Of a stretch of DNA of 58,000 nucleotides, positions 29,590 to 39,809 are shown piece after piece. The stretch covers positions 5,535,001-5,593,000 of the forward strand of contig CM043968.1 in NCBI GenBank assembly GCA_014529385.2, read 5' to 3'. Each line of letters opens with the position of its first letter. Positions within the stretch are counted from its first letter, which is position 1. The notes beneath the pieces are model-generated. The model saw nothing but the letters and a program-made list of their open reading frames with translations. It had not been told where the DNA came from and ran no database searches. This DNA comes from Adiantum capillus-veneris. Its lineage: Eukaryota > Streptophyta > Polypodiopsida > Polypodiales > Pteridaceae. A program made the position numbers and the translations under genes.

Positions 29590-32483
29590 ATTCCTTGCAT
29601 CCATCTAGCATCTTCAAAAGGATAATTTTTGAACTTAATAAGATACCATCGGATAATCTTACCATGTCATAGTACCTTGTCTTCATGCCGAAGGACAGCT
29701 TCGGGTTGTAGCACCTCTTCTTGGTCTTCAACTTTGGGAGGGTCTTCAATAATTGGTTCAGTTGGTGGCTCTCCTTTGTAGGGCTTAAGTAGGCTTACAT
29801 GAAAGGCATTGTGTATGAGCCAATGGTTGGGCAACTTGAGTTGATAAGCCGTCTCATTGATGGGCTTCAAGATTTGGAAAGGACCATAGTATCTTTTTGC
29901 TAGTTTAGCATAATACTTTTGATGGCCCGTAGGATTTTTGCCCGTCATTTGCCTTAATCGAGCCTTAGGAAACTTGAGTAAGACCCAATCATTTTCTTTG
30001 AACATTAAGGCTCTTCTGTGCTTATCAGTAGCAACTTTTTGCCTTTGTTGAGAGATGGATATAGCCTCCTTAATCTTTTGAAAAGATTCTTGTAGGTCAC
30101 GGCTATACTCATCGGCGGCGAAGATCTTCCCATGTACTTTGAGTAGCAAGGGACTTTTAGGTCTTCCCTCAATGATCTCAAAAGGTGCTTTTCCCGTAGA
30201 AGTATGTACAGTATTATTGTAGGCATACTCTACAAGAGGTAAGTACTTTTCCCATTGTGAGCGTTGATCTACTTCGGTAACATAAGTCTTGAGTAGATCG
30301 AGTATCGTAAGATTGGCTATCTCACTTTGGCCATCCGTTTGTGGGTGATAGGCCGAAGAGAAATTCAATCTTGTTCCTAGATTTTCAAAGAGACCTTTTC
30401 AGAAATTACTAGTCATTCTAGGATCTCTATCTGACACGATGGATGTGGGTAATCCATGGTGCTTGAAAATCTGAGATATGAAGAGAGTTGCCATTTGATG
30501 TGCCTTCATAGTCTTTTTGACAGGAATAAAATGTGCTTGCTTGCTAAACCTGTCAACTATTGTCCATATTCCTGCATTCCCATGGATAGACTTGGGTAAT
30601 CCAAAGATGAAATCCATGGATATACTCTCCCATGGTGAATTTGGGATAGGCAATGGCTGGAGTAATCCAGGTTGCTTCCCTCTATCATACTTGGTCTTGT
30701 GGCATACTACACATTTTGAAACATACTCTTGTATGTCCACTTTCATGGTAGGCCAATATAAGTACGTATCTACTCCTCGGAGAGTAGGTTGAACACCTCT
30801 ATGCCCCGCATATGGAGGATCATGGGATTCATACATAACTTTCTCACGAAGGGAATGGGTAACACATAGCCTATTGCCGTGGCGAAGATAACCATCCTGC
30901 AAGGTGAATGGTTCCTCTTTCTTCCCCAAAGCAAGGGCTGACATTATGTCTCTAAAGTCAGGGTCAGTATCATACTCATCTATCATAGAGGATAGATCAT
31001 TGTGAGTAGCTATAGACACCGCATTAACTTTGGGCCGTCGTGAAAGTGCATCGGTCACTTGATTGTGCTTACCAGCTATGTGAGCAATATGGAAATTAAA
31101 TTGCGAAAGAAAATTTGCCCACCTCATTTGTTTGTCGGAAAGCTTGGTTTGCGTCATGAAATACTTGAGACTTTGGTGGTCGGTTCGTAGGATAAATGGA
31201 GTCCCCAATAGGTAGTGCTTCCATGTGTCTAGGGCATGTAGAACAACTAAAAGCTCTTTCTCATAAATTCCCAAGACTCGTTCATCAATATTGAGCCTTC
31301 GGCTCTCATATGCTATGGCATGCCCTTCTTGAAGCAAAACTGCTCCAAGGAAATCACCACAAGCATCACATTGGACCTCAAATGGCTTTGAGAGATCCGA
31401 AAGCATGAGGACTAGTTGGGAAGTAAGATTCTCTTTGAGATTTTCAAAAGCATTTTGCTCCTTAGCAGTCCATAAAAACTTAACGTTCTTCTTAGTTAAG
31501 TCGTGTAGTGGTCCTGCTACTTGAGAGAATTTTGCTATGAAGCGTCTATAGTATGCGCACATACCAACAAAGCTTCTTAGCTCATGTAGATTTCTTGGGT
31601 TAGGCCATGCTTTTATTACCTCTAACTTTGATGGATCCATTCGGATACCATCTTTAGAGATAATATGACCTAGGTATTGAATCTCTTGAAGGAAGAATTC
31701 GCTTTTCTTTTGGTTGAGAAAAAGCTTATTCTCCCTCAATGCTTGAAAAATCACTTGGAGATGTTGCTTATGTTCCTCCAAAGACTTGGAGTAGATGATG
31801 ATATCATCAAAGAACACTCCAGTGAATTTGCGGTATGGTCGAAAAAATTTCTCCATCAAACGATTGAATGTAGCTGGTGCATTGGTCAAGCCAAAAGGCA
31901 TGACTAGATATTCATAAAGACCAAACATTGTGTGGAACGTGGTCTTTAAGATATGTTCATCCACTATCCTTATTTGATGATAGCCACTCTTAAGGTCAAT
32001 CCTACTGAAGTAGGTAGAGCCTTGTAGCTTATCAAACAGATCTTCTACCCAAGGTACGGGAAATCTGTTTTTGATAGTGATATGGTTTAGTGCTCGATAG
32101 TCCACACACATACGGTATGTACCATCTTTCTTTTATACTAGAAGGACTGGAGAACAAAAGGGAGAGGAACTAGGCCTCACCATCCCTTTGTCTACCAGCT
32201 CTTGTACTTGCCTCATGATCTCCTCTTGTTAAGCTTGTGAGACTCGATAAGGAGTCTTGTTAGGTGGTGAGCTTCCAGGAAGGAGCTCAATGTGATGGTC
32301 ATCATCCCCTCGTTTTGGAGGTAAGTCCATAGGGATATCATCAATGAACACATCTTGGAATCCTTTTAGAAAATTAGACAAGTCTAACTCTTCTTGATTC
32401 CTACCATTTACATTTGATGAAACATTAGTATCTTTTAGAGACTCTTTGACAAAAATCATGTACACAGAAACTGAGCTCTTCAT
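29590..32483 (-). pseudogene. Gypsy pol: RT, RNase H, integrase, chromodomain-like tail
   Basis: The first piece (32483-32229) has the linker and RT approach (FQDVFIDDIPMDLPPKRGDD) and ends in TAA. A second TAA at about 32136 precedes KKDG. The long frame 32111-30399 carries RT (CVDYRALN, FSRIDLKSGYHQI, FGLTNAPATFNRLM, catalytic VFFDDIIIYS), RNase H (CDACGDFLGAVLLQEG ... LRTDHQSLKYF) and the integrase zinc region (GHRG...CVVCHKTK). It also holds Asp in MDFIFG and Asp in SDRDPRM. It stops at TGA (30397-30399), where the relative at 49460 has TGG. The frame 30368-29667 holds Glu in GQSEIANL, the FHVSLLKPYKG motif and, after another TGA, a chromodomain-like YLIKFKNYPFEDARW. Few lesions, hence young. 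Confidence 0.9.
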
Positions 32484-32506
32484 TGACTTATCAAAAGCAA
32501 GAGGAT

Positions 32507-33356
32507 TTACAAGTGGAATAGTGCGCCACGCTCACTAGCATCTATATACATGTTCTTTCCCCTGTAGGTGAAGTAGATTTTCCTTTCAGGGAACTTCATG
32601 TTGGCAGCCGTGCGATCAAACCATGGTGCCCCTAGGATAACATCCTCATGCTGGAGAGGAGAGATGAAGAAGTCTTCTTTGTCGACATAGCTTTGGACAT
32701 GAAGCCTCAACTTCTCAATCAAGGGAGTAACGGAGGCTTGTTGTCCCTTGAAAGCTGCATCACCCACTACTATATCTCCCATCTCAAAAGCTTGAATGCC
32801 CAACTTGGTGGCCAACTCCGTTGATATGAAGTTGAGAGTAGAGCCAGGGTCAAACAAGATGAAGGCATCATGCTCTCTTACCTTTCCCCAAGCATAGGAA
32901 AGTGATGATCCTTTGCAATGAGCATCCTCTTTTGGAGCTTCGATGGTGGAAGCCCTAGGAGTCTCATTGTGAGTATTCTTCTTGGGGCAAGAACAATAGC
33001 CATGTCCTTGCTCCCCACACTTGAAACACTTATGGTCCTTGCGAAAAGATTCAAGCTCTTCAGGAGAGAGTTTTTTTTTACCTTTGTAAACTCCCTTCTC
33101 CTTGGACCGATTGTTGTTGTTGCTGGAAGTGACTTGGGAAGTATTTTGAACATTGGTTTTCCCCTTTGCATCATTTTTGTCTTTGTTTTCCATGGGCTTG
33201 ACATTACGTCTAGCCCCTTGATGGAAATTGATGAGTGAAGCAACCATGGTGTGATGGATTACTTCGCTAATAGTACCAGGACGTTGAGAGTTGGTGTATT
33301 CGGCCATCTCTTCAGGTAATCCCGCACAAAAATTGTTGCCTTTACTCGACAAAGTC
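32507..33356 (-). pseudogene. Gypsy gag C-terminus, CCHC knuckle and retropepsin
   Basis: Contains a gag tail (GTISEVIHHTM) and a Lys/Asn-rich linker. A knuckle CFKCGEQGHGYCSCP follows, in which the final Cys spacing is irregular but a CX2CX4HX4C reading is possible. The retropepsin has LFDPGSTLNFIS (D-P-G, a common plant gypsy variant), VGDAAFKGQQ and the VILGAPWF flap end. The frame is shifted relative to the upstream gag near 33355. The protease is otherwise complete. Confidence 0.85.
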
Positions 33357-34352
33357 TATCTTTTGAAAGACAGTAGCCTTGAGATGTAAATCCCAAAACT
33401 TGTCTACGTACTTGTGGATAGACTCATGAGAGAGAAGCTTCAAGCTGCGCCATTCAATAAGCACTTTGTCTTTTTCATCACTTGCAAGGAATTGCTTCAT
33501 GATGGAAACTCATAGAGTTTTCCATGTCTTTGGGGCTTCACCATTGCAACGAAGGCTAGCCCACCATTGACGAGCTAATTTTTGGAAGTGCATAGCTACA
33601 TAGTGTAGCTTGGAGAACTCTGTGAAGCCCTCGTCTCCAAAGGCCGCATCAAATTGCTGGATGAAGGCCAACACTTTGTCGGTAGCACCAAAGGTGATAT
33701 CATAGGTGAGAAAAGAGATACTCTTTCCTCCCTCCTTGAACTTCTTTAGCTTTTGTGACCTTCGCCACGCAGGAAATGATTTGCGATGTCCTCCCCTCTT
33801 GTATTCTCTAGGAGAATAGCCATAACTTTCATTGGAAGAGGAGGAAGGTGAAGAAGAAGGAGAAGAGGGTGACCTCTTCCTAGCCCTTTTCTTCCTTTGT
33901 TTCCTCTCTTGCCTTTCAGAGTGATGAGGAGGACTATGTGTTGATCTTTTCCTCTTGGGAGGATTGGGCGATCGTCTAGACCTCCGTCTTCGTGGAGCCA
34001 CATCTTCAGAAGAACTTAAACTTTCATTGCTTTCTTGCTCTTTGGATTCCTCCTCTCGAATGGGAGAGAGTCTTCTTTTGGGGGTCTCTTCAAGAGGCCT
34101 CCTAAGCTCTCTCTCCTCTTGGAGAGGAAGGGAAATTCCATAAGCATGAAGTTGTTGAGTAACTTCGGCTTGCAAAGCAGGGTTTCCCATAGCTTGCTGC
34201 AACTTAGTGACGAGATAATTCACAAACATGGGAGCATCATCATTAGCACCTTCATGTGCAAAATCAAAACTATCAATGTTCATTCTACTCTCTTGATTAT
34301 TGTCAGCCATGTTAACAAAATTTATGTATGTACTTAGTGTATGCTTTGGCAA
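33357..34352 (-). pseudogene. Gypsy gag
   Basis: Opens at MPKHTLSTYINFVNMADNNQ (the MADNNQ methionine, at about 34310, is a plausible alternative start). An acidic, then Arg/Ser-rich region (RRRRSRRSPNPPKRKR) precedes the gag core: FLTYDITFGATDKVLAFIQQ, FTEFSKLHYVAMHF and ARQWWASLR. A TGA falls at about 33507-33509, and reading on from there the core continues with KQFLASDEKDKV and LSHESIHKYVDKFW. A frameshift then separates it from the CCHC/protease frame. Gag forms the particle and binds RNA. Confidence 0.85.
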
Positions 34353-34710
34353 TTCAAAATCTTAGTTGCCACTCTTCTTAGCCTTTGAAAATCAACTCTT
34401 AAGTATGTACACCCACGGCTCAAAGTGGTTAATTATAGAGAGTAGAGGAGTAGGTCTAACATAGCAGAGTTGCCAAGGGCTAGCTCCTTTCGGACTTCTT
34501 ATGGCTCAATAATGGTAAAGCCATAGGCAAGTCTAAAAAGACTCCATTATTAAGTCCAAAGCTCCCGAGGTGTGCACCATTCCCCACATAGTGAGCTCAA
34601 CAAAACCGATAATAGATCCCAGTTCCACTTACCCTAATATAATTAACAACATCAACCATTTATACGCTACTTAAGGACCTCTCTTCTTAAGCAAGAAAAG
34701 AGAAACCAAA

Positions 34711-34724
34711 TGCTCTGATACCAA
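34711..34724 (-). promoter_or_regulatory. Primer binding site (Met-tRNA type)
   Basis: On the minus strand ttggtatcagagca immediately follows the 5' LTR end at 34725, matching the canonical TGGTATCAGAGC. Confidence 0.9.
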
Positions 34725-36365
34725 TGTAATGGAATTGGCTTATTTAATTTGAGAGTAGCCGAAATTAATGAGAGTACTTTTGAGAAATGACTTTGTGAGC
34801 ATAGCGGGTGAACATAATTGAATATAGCAACATAATCATAGCAATTAGTTAACTTGGCATGAATACTACTTTTGCAAGAGAGAGAATTTAGAGAACATGA
34901 CAACAGTTGAGGACCGGATTTATGTGGAGCCGGTCTCCCCTCCAATAGGCATTTGTATTATGATTTCTCCCATTAAGAGAGACTTGTTACAATACAATCT
35001 TTGTGTTCCTTGTGACCTAGGTGATGCAATGAAGATGGAAAGCTTCATGCATCACAAACATAACATAAACTTGAAGAAATATTTAACTATCCCAAGCCTC
35101 AGTCCCAAGACCTCAAACACCTTCGAAGGTGGAGAGAGCTAGCAGGGAATGAGGGTAGGGAAGAGGAAGAAGAAACATTTTGTAGGAGAAAGAATTAGTT
35201 CCTCACTTATCATAACTCTTGTTGCTAGCATACATAATAGCATAGTAATGAAGAAGAAGGAGATGGAAAGCTTAAGCATTGAAGCATGGCTCTTGGTTGG
35301 ATTTGCACTCCATATCCAAAAGTGTTGGTGTAGGCTCTCAACCTCTACTTGCTTGGAGAAGGAGAGGGTGCTCTTGCACTTTGCATAGCACACAATGAGA
35401 GTGTTTGTGAGTGTGTGTGGGTGAGTATACCCCCTAAGCAGCCCCCTAGCTTGCTTGGGTCAACCCCCCCTTGTAGCTCATGCTTGAAGCTCATTGGACC
35501 CCTCCAGGCCTAGCCAATCACAAGCAGGAGGCATTACAAGCAGCAAGGGTAGCCTTGAGACAAGTGTCCCCCTTTCCCCTTTGAGAGAGAGGGCTAGATA
35601 AATGCTAAATCAATTAATTAAATCTCCTAAATTATTATTGGACCCCTTGGGTGGCCAACCAATAGGCTCCAGGCACACCATGAGGGCAACTTGAGGAGGA
35701 ACTTGACAAGTGTACCTCTTGCTTTCTTTGTACCATGCATGCCTTGTGTGAGTGTCTGGGTGTTCTCTCTCATCCCCCCTCATGTAGGGCTCGCCCCCTC
35801 CTTGTAGGGATTGAATATTTTACTTTTTGACACCTCAAACCCCTCATACATAGGCCCAATTCCCACCACAAGCTTGGTCGTTAAGCACTTTAAGCTTGGG
35901 CTAGGTTCTCACCTTAAGTGCAACCCTAGCATCTCAAGCATATCAAGCACCTCAAGCATCTCAATAATTAAGCACCTCAAGCATCTCAAGCACCTCAATC
36001 ATCAAGCACCTCAAGCACCTTAGTCATCAAGCATGACAAGCAGGACAAGCACCTCGAGCTGGGTCGAGTTCCCGCGCCTCAAGGTCAGCCCTAGCTTACC
36101 TAAGGTCAAAGGACTTTTACACTCATTATTGGAGGTCTTCAATGAAGTTAAGCCTAAGGTCTTATGCTCCATTGGCTAGCCTTGCTCTTTGATAGACCAT
36201 CTCTCATTTGGGCCCCTTTACCATTTTCCCCATGTTGAGATAGATCTATAAGCACATGTCTATATCTTAACCCTTGTTCCCGTTTATTCTCCCATATTAA
36301 GTGATCAGTTTAATATGAGAGAATCATTTTAGTTGGTTAGATATTAGATATTAGATTTTATGACA
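34725..36365 (-). repeat. 5' LTR of the nested gypsy element (right)
   Basis: 1,641 bases, 72 longer than its partner. The extra length is explained mostly by more copies of a 'catcaagcacctcaag'-like unit (about 35935-36060) and an 18-24 base difference near 35430. The rest is close to identical. Confidence 0.9.
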
Positions 36366-36671
36366 GGTTTCAAGACAGATAGATGCTCTTGGTGCGCATG
36401 TGACATGCAATGGACACGACGATGGATTCCAAGGATTTGAGTTCGGGTGTCAGGGTGATTACCATGAGTGGAGTTCTGAGCTAGATTTGACTGAGATTGT
36501 CAAATTGGCAGATATTGCTAGGATTGCATCAGCATTTGGGAGTTTCATGTACGAGATACTGATCTCGAGACCCGAGATTGCATTTACAGTAGGTGCATTT
36601 GCAGTGGGAGCAGTTAGTCGTGCAGTGACTGACGTTGGCCTTAGCATAGGGATACTTTGCAGTGTATGGTG
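36366..36671 (+). pseudogene. RT tail of the copia-derived element (after the insertion)
   Basis: Resumes after the duplicated GGTTT and reads a segment ending IASAFGSFMYEILISRPEIA followed by VGAFAVGAVSR. This is recognisable as the copia block LMYxMxxTRPDIAxAVGxxSR near the end of RT, with extra residues (AFAVG) inserted before the SR. It stops shortly after. The copy at 54197-54541 has the same insertion, so the two share a derived ancestor. No RT catalytic motif is present on either side. Confidence 0.75.
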
Positions 36672-36871
36672 AGATACCTACAGTATGTGCACGGCTTTGG
36701 TGAGGAGTATGGTGTCGATCGCTCTATACTTTCTCTACGATTAGAGCTGGATGCACACGATTCAGTGAGCCAGTGGGGCGTTGGCTGAGGTCATACTTGT
36801 GATGGTCTTGTACAGGTTTTGTACCATTTTCTTTTCTCTCTCACGACCACATTGGCCTTTACATGGGAGGT

Positions 36872-37061
36872 TGTTAGGATAAAGCCCCATGTGGCCGGTT
36901 AAGCCAGGTGCCCACCCACTATCCTTATTTATTATGTATATAATAGAATAAGGGGGCTCACATCTAAAGAGTGAGTTTTAGCCCCTGCAAACACAAAGTC
37001 TCCTCCTCTCCTCTCTTCTCCATTGCTACACACACTCACACGCTCCCGCTCGCGCACTTCA
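36872..37061 (+). repeat. 3' LTR (190 bp) of the copia-derived element
   Basis: TGTTAGGATAAAGCC...GCACTTCA, preceded by the purine tract atgggaggt and followed by the flank acaaa. Confidence 0.9.
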
Positions 37062-37066
37062 ACAAA

Positions 37067-37500
37067 CAAAGCTTGGTTTGGCCTACCTCACTCATCCTCC
37101 GCTATACCTCTTCCTCAATTTTCTAGCTATTATGAAAGAGATTATTAGCTTGGTGATTGACACAAGGTGATGTAAAGGCTATACAAAAAAGGAGGCAAAT
37201 CAATTTCAACATTATATGAACCTTTCAAATTATATGTAATTTCTAGCTACTTTATTGCCCTAGGTAGCCTCTCATGATTGTATCTTTGTGCTTAGGCCAT
37301 TGCTCTTATGGCCAAGATAGCCCCTTGGGACATCTTTTCTTTCCTTTTTATTACCTTTAGTCAAATTCAATTCTTTAAAAGAAAACTATTTGTAAAACCT
37401 TCCAACTAGATCACATGGGGATAATTTAAACAAGTTGAATTGGAGTGTTGGAAAATTCATTAGCTGACTCTAGAGCTTGGTTTATTCACATCAACATAGC
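37067..37500 (+). pseudogene. LINE ORF2 3' piece and tail
   Basis: Immediately after the flanking duplication the sequence reads KAWFGLPHSSSAIPLPQF, in the frame left by WLERN at 23758. It therefore continues the zf-RVT end of the LINE. Stops follow, and the remaining AT-rich sequence is probably LINE 3' untranslated region. No poly(A) end could be fixed. Confidence 0.65.
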
Positions 37501-37871
37501 ACAAAGTTTACAAGTATGTTTTAAACATGCCATAAATAGAAGTTAATAAACCATCTACGGCTTTAACTATCAGAGATGTTTGTGCTTCCTCTTCTGGTGT
37601 TTTGCTCAAATGAGATTTGCAGAGGGATTTTGGTATCTCCCTATAGCCTCTTCATCATCATCCTGTCAATTGCTTTCTCCTCTTTGGTTAAGACATTCAT
37701 CATATGGCGGCAAGCCCAGATTGCAATTTGCTTTTTCTTTGGGGAAGCTGTTACTACCTTCACCCCTGCTGGCTTCATGTAACCTCTCTGCCCTCGGAGA
37801 TCTTTGTGGTTGGTGTGTGGTTTGTTCGGGGTGCCTATCTTTCAGCTGTTGTTGGGATACCCAGCATGCCT
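37501..37871. other. 3' flank of the PPR gene
   Basis: About 370 bases with no independent gene; the open frames here on the plus strand are not similar to anything I recognise. In the frame shifted by one from the PPR ORF, coding-like sequence runs on past its stop to about 37855 (see finding). Confidence 0.4.
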
Positions 37872-39809
37872 TTAACTGCAGGCTTCTTCCATCCACAGCC
37901 CTTTTTTTAGCTGTTTGATCTTGTCAGCATGCTCCCACATGTTCATGTCAGTATAGATCTTTGTCATAAGCACATAAGCAGAAGCGTAATCAGGATCCAT
38001 CTTCACAAGCTCATCAAAGCACTCTCTCGCCAAATCTACAACGCCATATGTTCCACATGCCGTAAGCAACGACATCCAGCACGTGAAATTAGCATGTATG
38101 GGCATTGATTGCAGTAGTTTCTTCCCTTCAACAAGGCAACCTGCACGACCAAAGACATCAATGATTCCGTTGAAGTGCTCTTGACTTGGCGTAACACAGT
38201 GGGTGATAACCATAGCTTTGAAGTATTTTTTGCTATCCTCTACTCGCCCTGCATGACTACAAGATGCAAAAACATTGACATAAATGATAGGGCTTGGAGT
38301 TAAGCCTTCTTGTATCATGTTCTGTAGACAGCGATCCACAAGCTCGTGGTAGCCAAGCTGGGCATACCCAGTAATTAATGCTCCCCAAGTCACTATGTTT
38401 TTCTCTGACAATTTGTCAAACAGAGTATGTGCCTCTTGTACGCTACCACACTTAGCATACATGTCCACAAGAGCACTGCCAACAGAAATATCTGAATCAA
38501 ACCCATCCTTTAAGATCTGATGATGGACCATTCTGCCTTGGCAAGACCCTCCTACAATCCCACACGCTTTCGAAACTCCAAGAAATGTGATCTTGTCTGG
38601 TTTCACAAAATCCCTTTGCATTTGACAAAAAAGCAGAAGAGCATCTCTCCCATGCCCATGCTGAGCGTAACCTCCTATCATTGCATTCCAAGACACCACA
38701 TCCCGTTCTAATATCATGGTGAAAACCTTCAGAGCTTCATTTAAGCTTCCACACCACGCATACATGTCGACAAGTGTACTCCCCACCATTTCGTCACATT
38801 CGGCTGCAAGCTCGATAATATGATGGTGTATCCACATTGCATGTTCTGCAGCTCTTCTACTTGCACAAGCTTTCACTATACAGACCAGAATAACCTTGTT
38901 CGGAGTGATGTCCTCTTGCAACAATCTTGCAAATAATTTGAGAGCAGATTGGTAGTCGCTGTGCTCAACATAACCAGATATCATAGCACCCCATGAGACA
39001 ACATCACGATTCTGCATTCTCTCAAAGGCTTCTCGAGCCACTTTCAAGTCACCACACTTTGAATACATGTTGATGAGGGTGCTGCCAACAACCACGTTTA
39101 ACTCCAACCCACTTTTTAGCACTTGTTCATGGATCAATTTTCCTTGATCTACAGCTCCAATGCTTGCACACGTTTTCAGGACACTAGAGAAAGTCGATAC
39201 TGAAGGTTTAATACCATGCTGTTGCATTTCTCCATACAGATGGAGAGCAGTATCACCGCAGCCCATTTTGTTGAAATGAGCAATCAATGTGTTCCATGAA
39301 ACTGCATTTCGATTGAGTAACATGACAAAAACTTTGTTGGCATCATCTGAGGCTCCACATTTGGAATACAAAAGGATGAGCGCACTTCCGACAACCACAT
39401 CAGACTCAAGCCTATGCTCAATAATCAGATTATGTATGTGAATGCCAAGATCAATAGCACCTGCATCAGCACAAGCTTTCAAGATACATGTGAAGATGAA
39501 CTTGTCAGGTTGGATGCCTTCTGCTTGTAGCTTGAAGTAGAGGTGGATAGCCATCTTGCTTTGACCAAGAGTTGAGTGTGCCGCAATGATGGAATGCCAG
39601 GTGAAAAGGCTGGGGTGTATAACACTGCAAAATGCAAGTTGGGCTTCCAGGAGGCTCTGGAACGAAGCGAAGATGCGGATAAGATGATCTGCTAGGACAG
39701 GAACAGAGTGGAGACCCGAGGTGAGCATGAGGCCATGGACATGCCGAGCCCCTGCCACTTTCTTGCAGCGTTGCAGCAGGGAGTAGATCCTTTCCCGCGC
39801 CATCTCCAT
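37872..39809 (-). CDS. Pentatricopeptide repeat protein, PLS class with E-like end
   Basis: 645 codons, no intron. An in-frame TGA 12 bases upstream (39819-39821) fixes the start at MEMARERIYSLLQRCKKVAG. Tandem PPR units of P, L and S lengths cover most of the protein; repeat signatures include VVVGSALILLYSKCG, AVSWNTLIAHFNKMG, VVSWGAMISGYVEHSD, VVSWNAMIGGYAQHGHG, ISVGSALVDMYAKCG and IVTWGALITGYAQLG. The C-terminal E-like motif (WMSLLTACGTYGVVDLAREC, MDPDYASAYVLMTKIYTDMN) is cut short at KKGLWMEEACS. PPR proteins bind organellar RNA in a sequence-specific way; PLS/E members usually act in C-to-U editing, commonly with a DYW domain that is absent here. No clear transit peptide is seen. It is the only likely host gene in the window and is flanked by transposons on both sides. 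Confidence 0.9.
   Translation of the reverse strand: MEMARERIYSLLQRCKKVAGARHVHGLMLTSGLHSVPVLADHLIRIFASFQSLLEAQLAFCSVIHPSLFTWHSIIAAHSTLGQSKMAIHLYFKLQAEGIQPDKFIFTCILKACADAGAIDLGIHIHNLIIEHRLESDVVVGSALILLYSKCGASDDANKVFVMLLNRNAVSWNTLIAHFNKMGCGDTALHLYGEMQQHGIKPSVSTFSSVLKTCASIGAVDQGKLIHEQVLKSGLELNVVVGSTLINMYSKCGDLKVAREAFERMQNRDVVSWGAMISGYVEHSDYQSALKLFARLLQEDITPNKVILVCIVKACASRRAAEHAMWIHHHIIELAAECDEMVGSTLVDMYAWCGSLNEALKVFTMILERDVVSWNAMIGGYAQHGHGRDALLLFCQMQRDFVKPDKITFLGVSKACGIVGGSCQGRMVHHQILKDGFDSDISVGSALVDMYAKCGSVQEAHTLFDKLSEKNIVTWGALITGYAQLGYHELVDRCLQNMIQEGLTPSPIIYVNVFASCSHAGRVEDSKKYFKAMVITHCVTPSQEHFNGIIDVFGRAGCLVEGKKLLQSMPIHANFTCWMSLLTACGTYGVVDLARECFDELVKMDPDYASAYVLMTKIYTDMNMWEHADKIKQLKKGLWMEEACS

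Larger units (their letters stand above)
27608..36365 (-). mobile_element. Complete Ty3/gypsy chromovirus-type element (8,758 bp)
   Basis: LTRs at 27608-29176 and 34725-36365, both TGTAATGG...TTATGACA. Perfect 5-bp target duplication GGTTT at 27603-27607 and 36366-36370. The primer site adjoining the right (5') LTR reads, on the minus strand, ttggtatcagagca, an exact Met-tRNA type. Gag, CCHC, protease, RT, RNase H, integrase and a chromodomain-like tail follow in order on the minus strand. LTR similarity is high, so insertion is recent relative to its host element. Coding damage is limited to a handful of nonsense codons and one frameshift. Confidence 0.95.
23759..37061 (+). mobile_element. 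Copia-derived non-autonomous LTR element, hosting two nested insertions
   Basis: LTRs at 23759-23950 and 36872-37061, both TG...CA. The left LTR is followed by a primer site attggtatcatagc (near the Met-tRNA type) and the right one is preceded by a purine tract atgggaggt. Flanking 5-mers agaaa (23754-23758) and acaaa (37062-37066) differ at one position, and the LINE frame resumes after the right flank. Removing the nested gypsy (with its duplicated GGTTT) and the foldback leaves about 3.1 kb, which encodes a short gag, a CCHC knuckle, a pepsin-like domain, a linker and an RT tail. There is no integrase, RT core or RNase H. Mobility would need help from a full copia element. Confidence 0.85.

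Noticed and set aside
30517-30792. 91-codon plus-strand frame inside the gypsy pol
   Set aside because: Antisense shadow of the integrase region; all conserved motifs are on the minus strand.
37580-37918. Plus-strand frames of 112 and 68 codons, rich in Phe, Leu and Cys
   Set aside because: Antisense to the PPR 3' end and flank, with no similarity; hydrophobic composition arises from the complement of Lys-rich codons.
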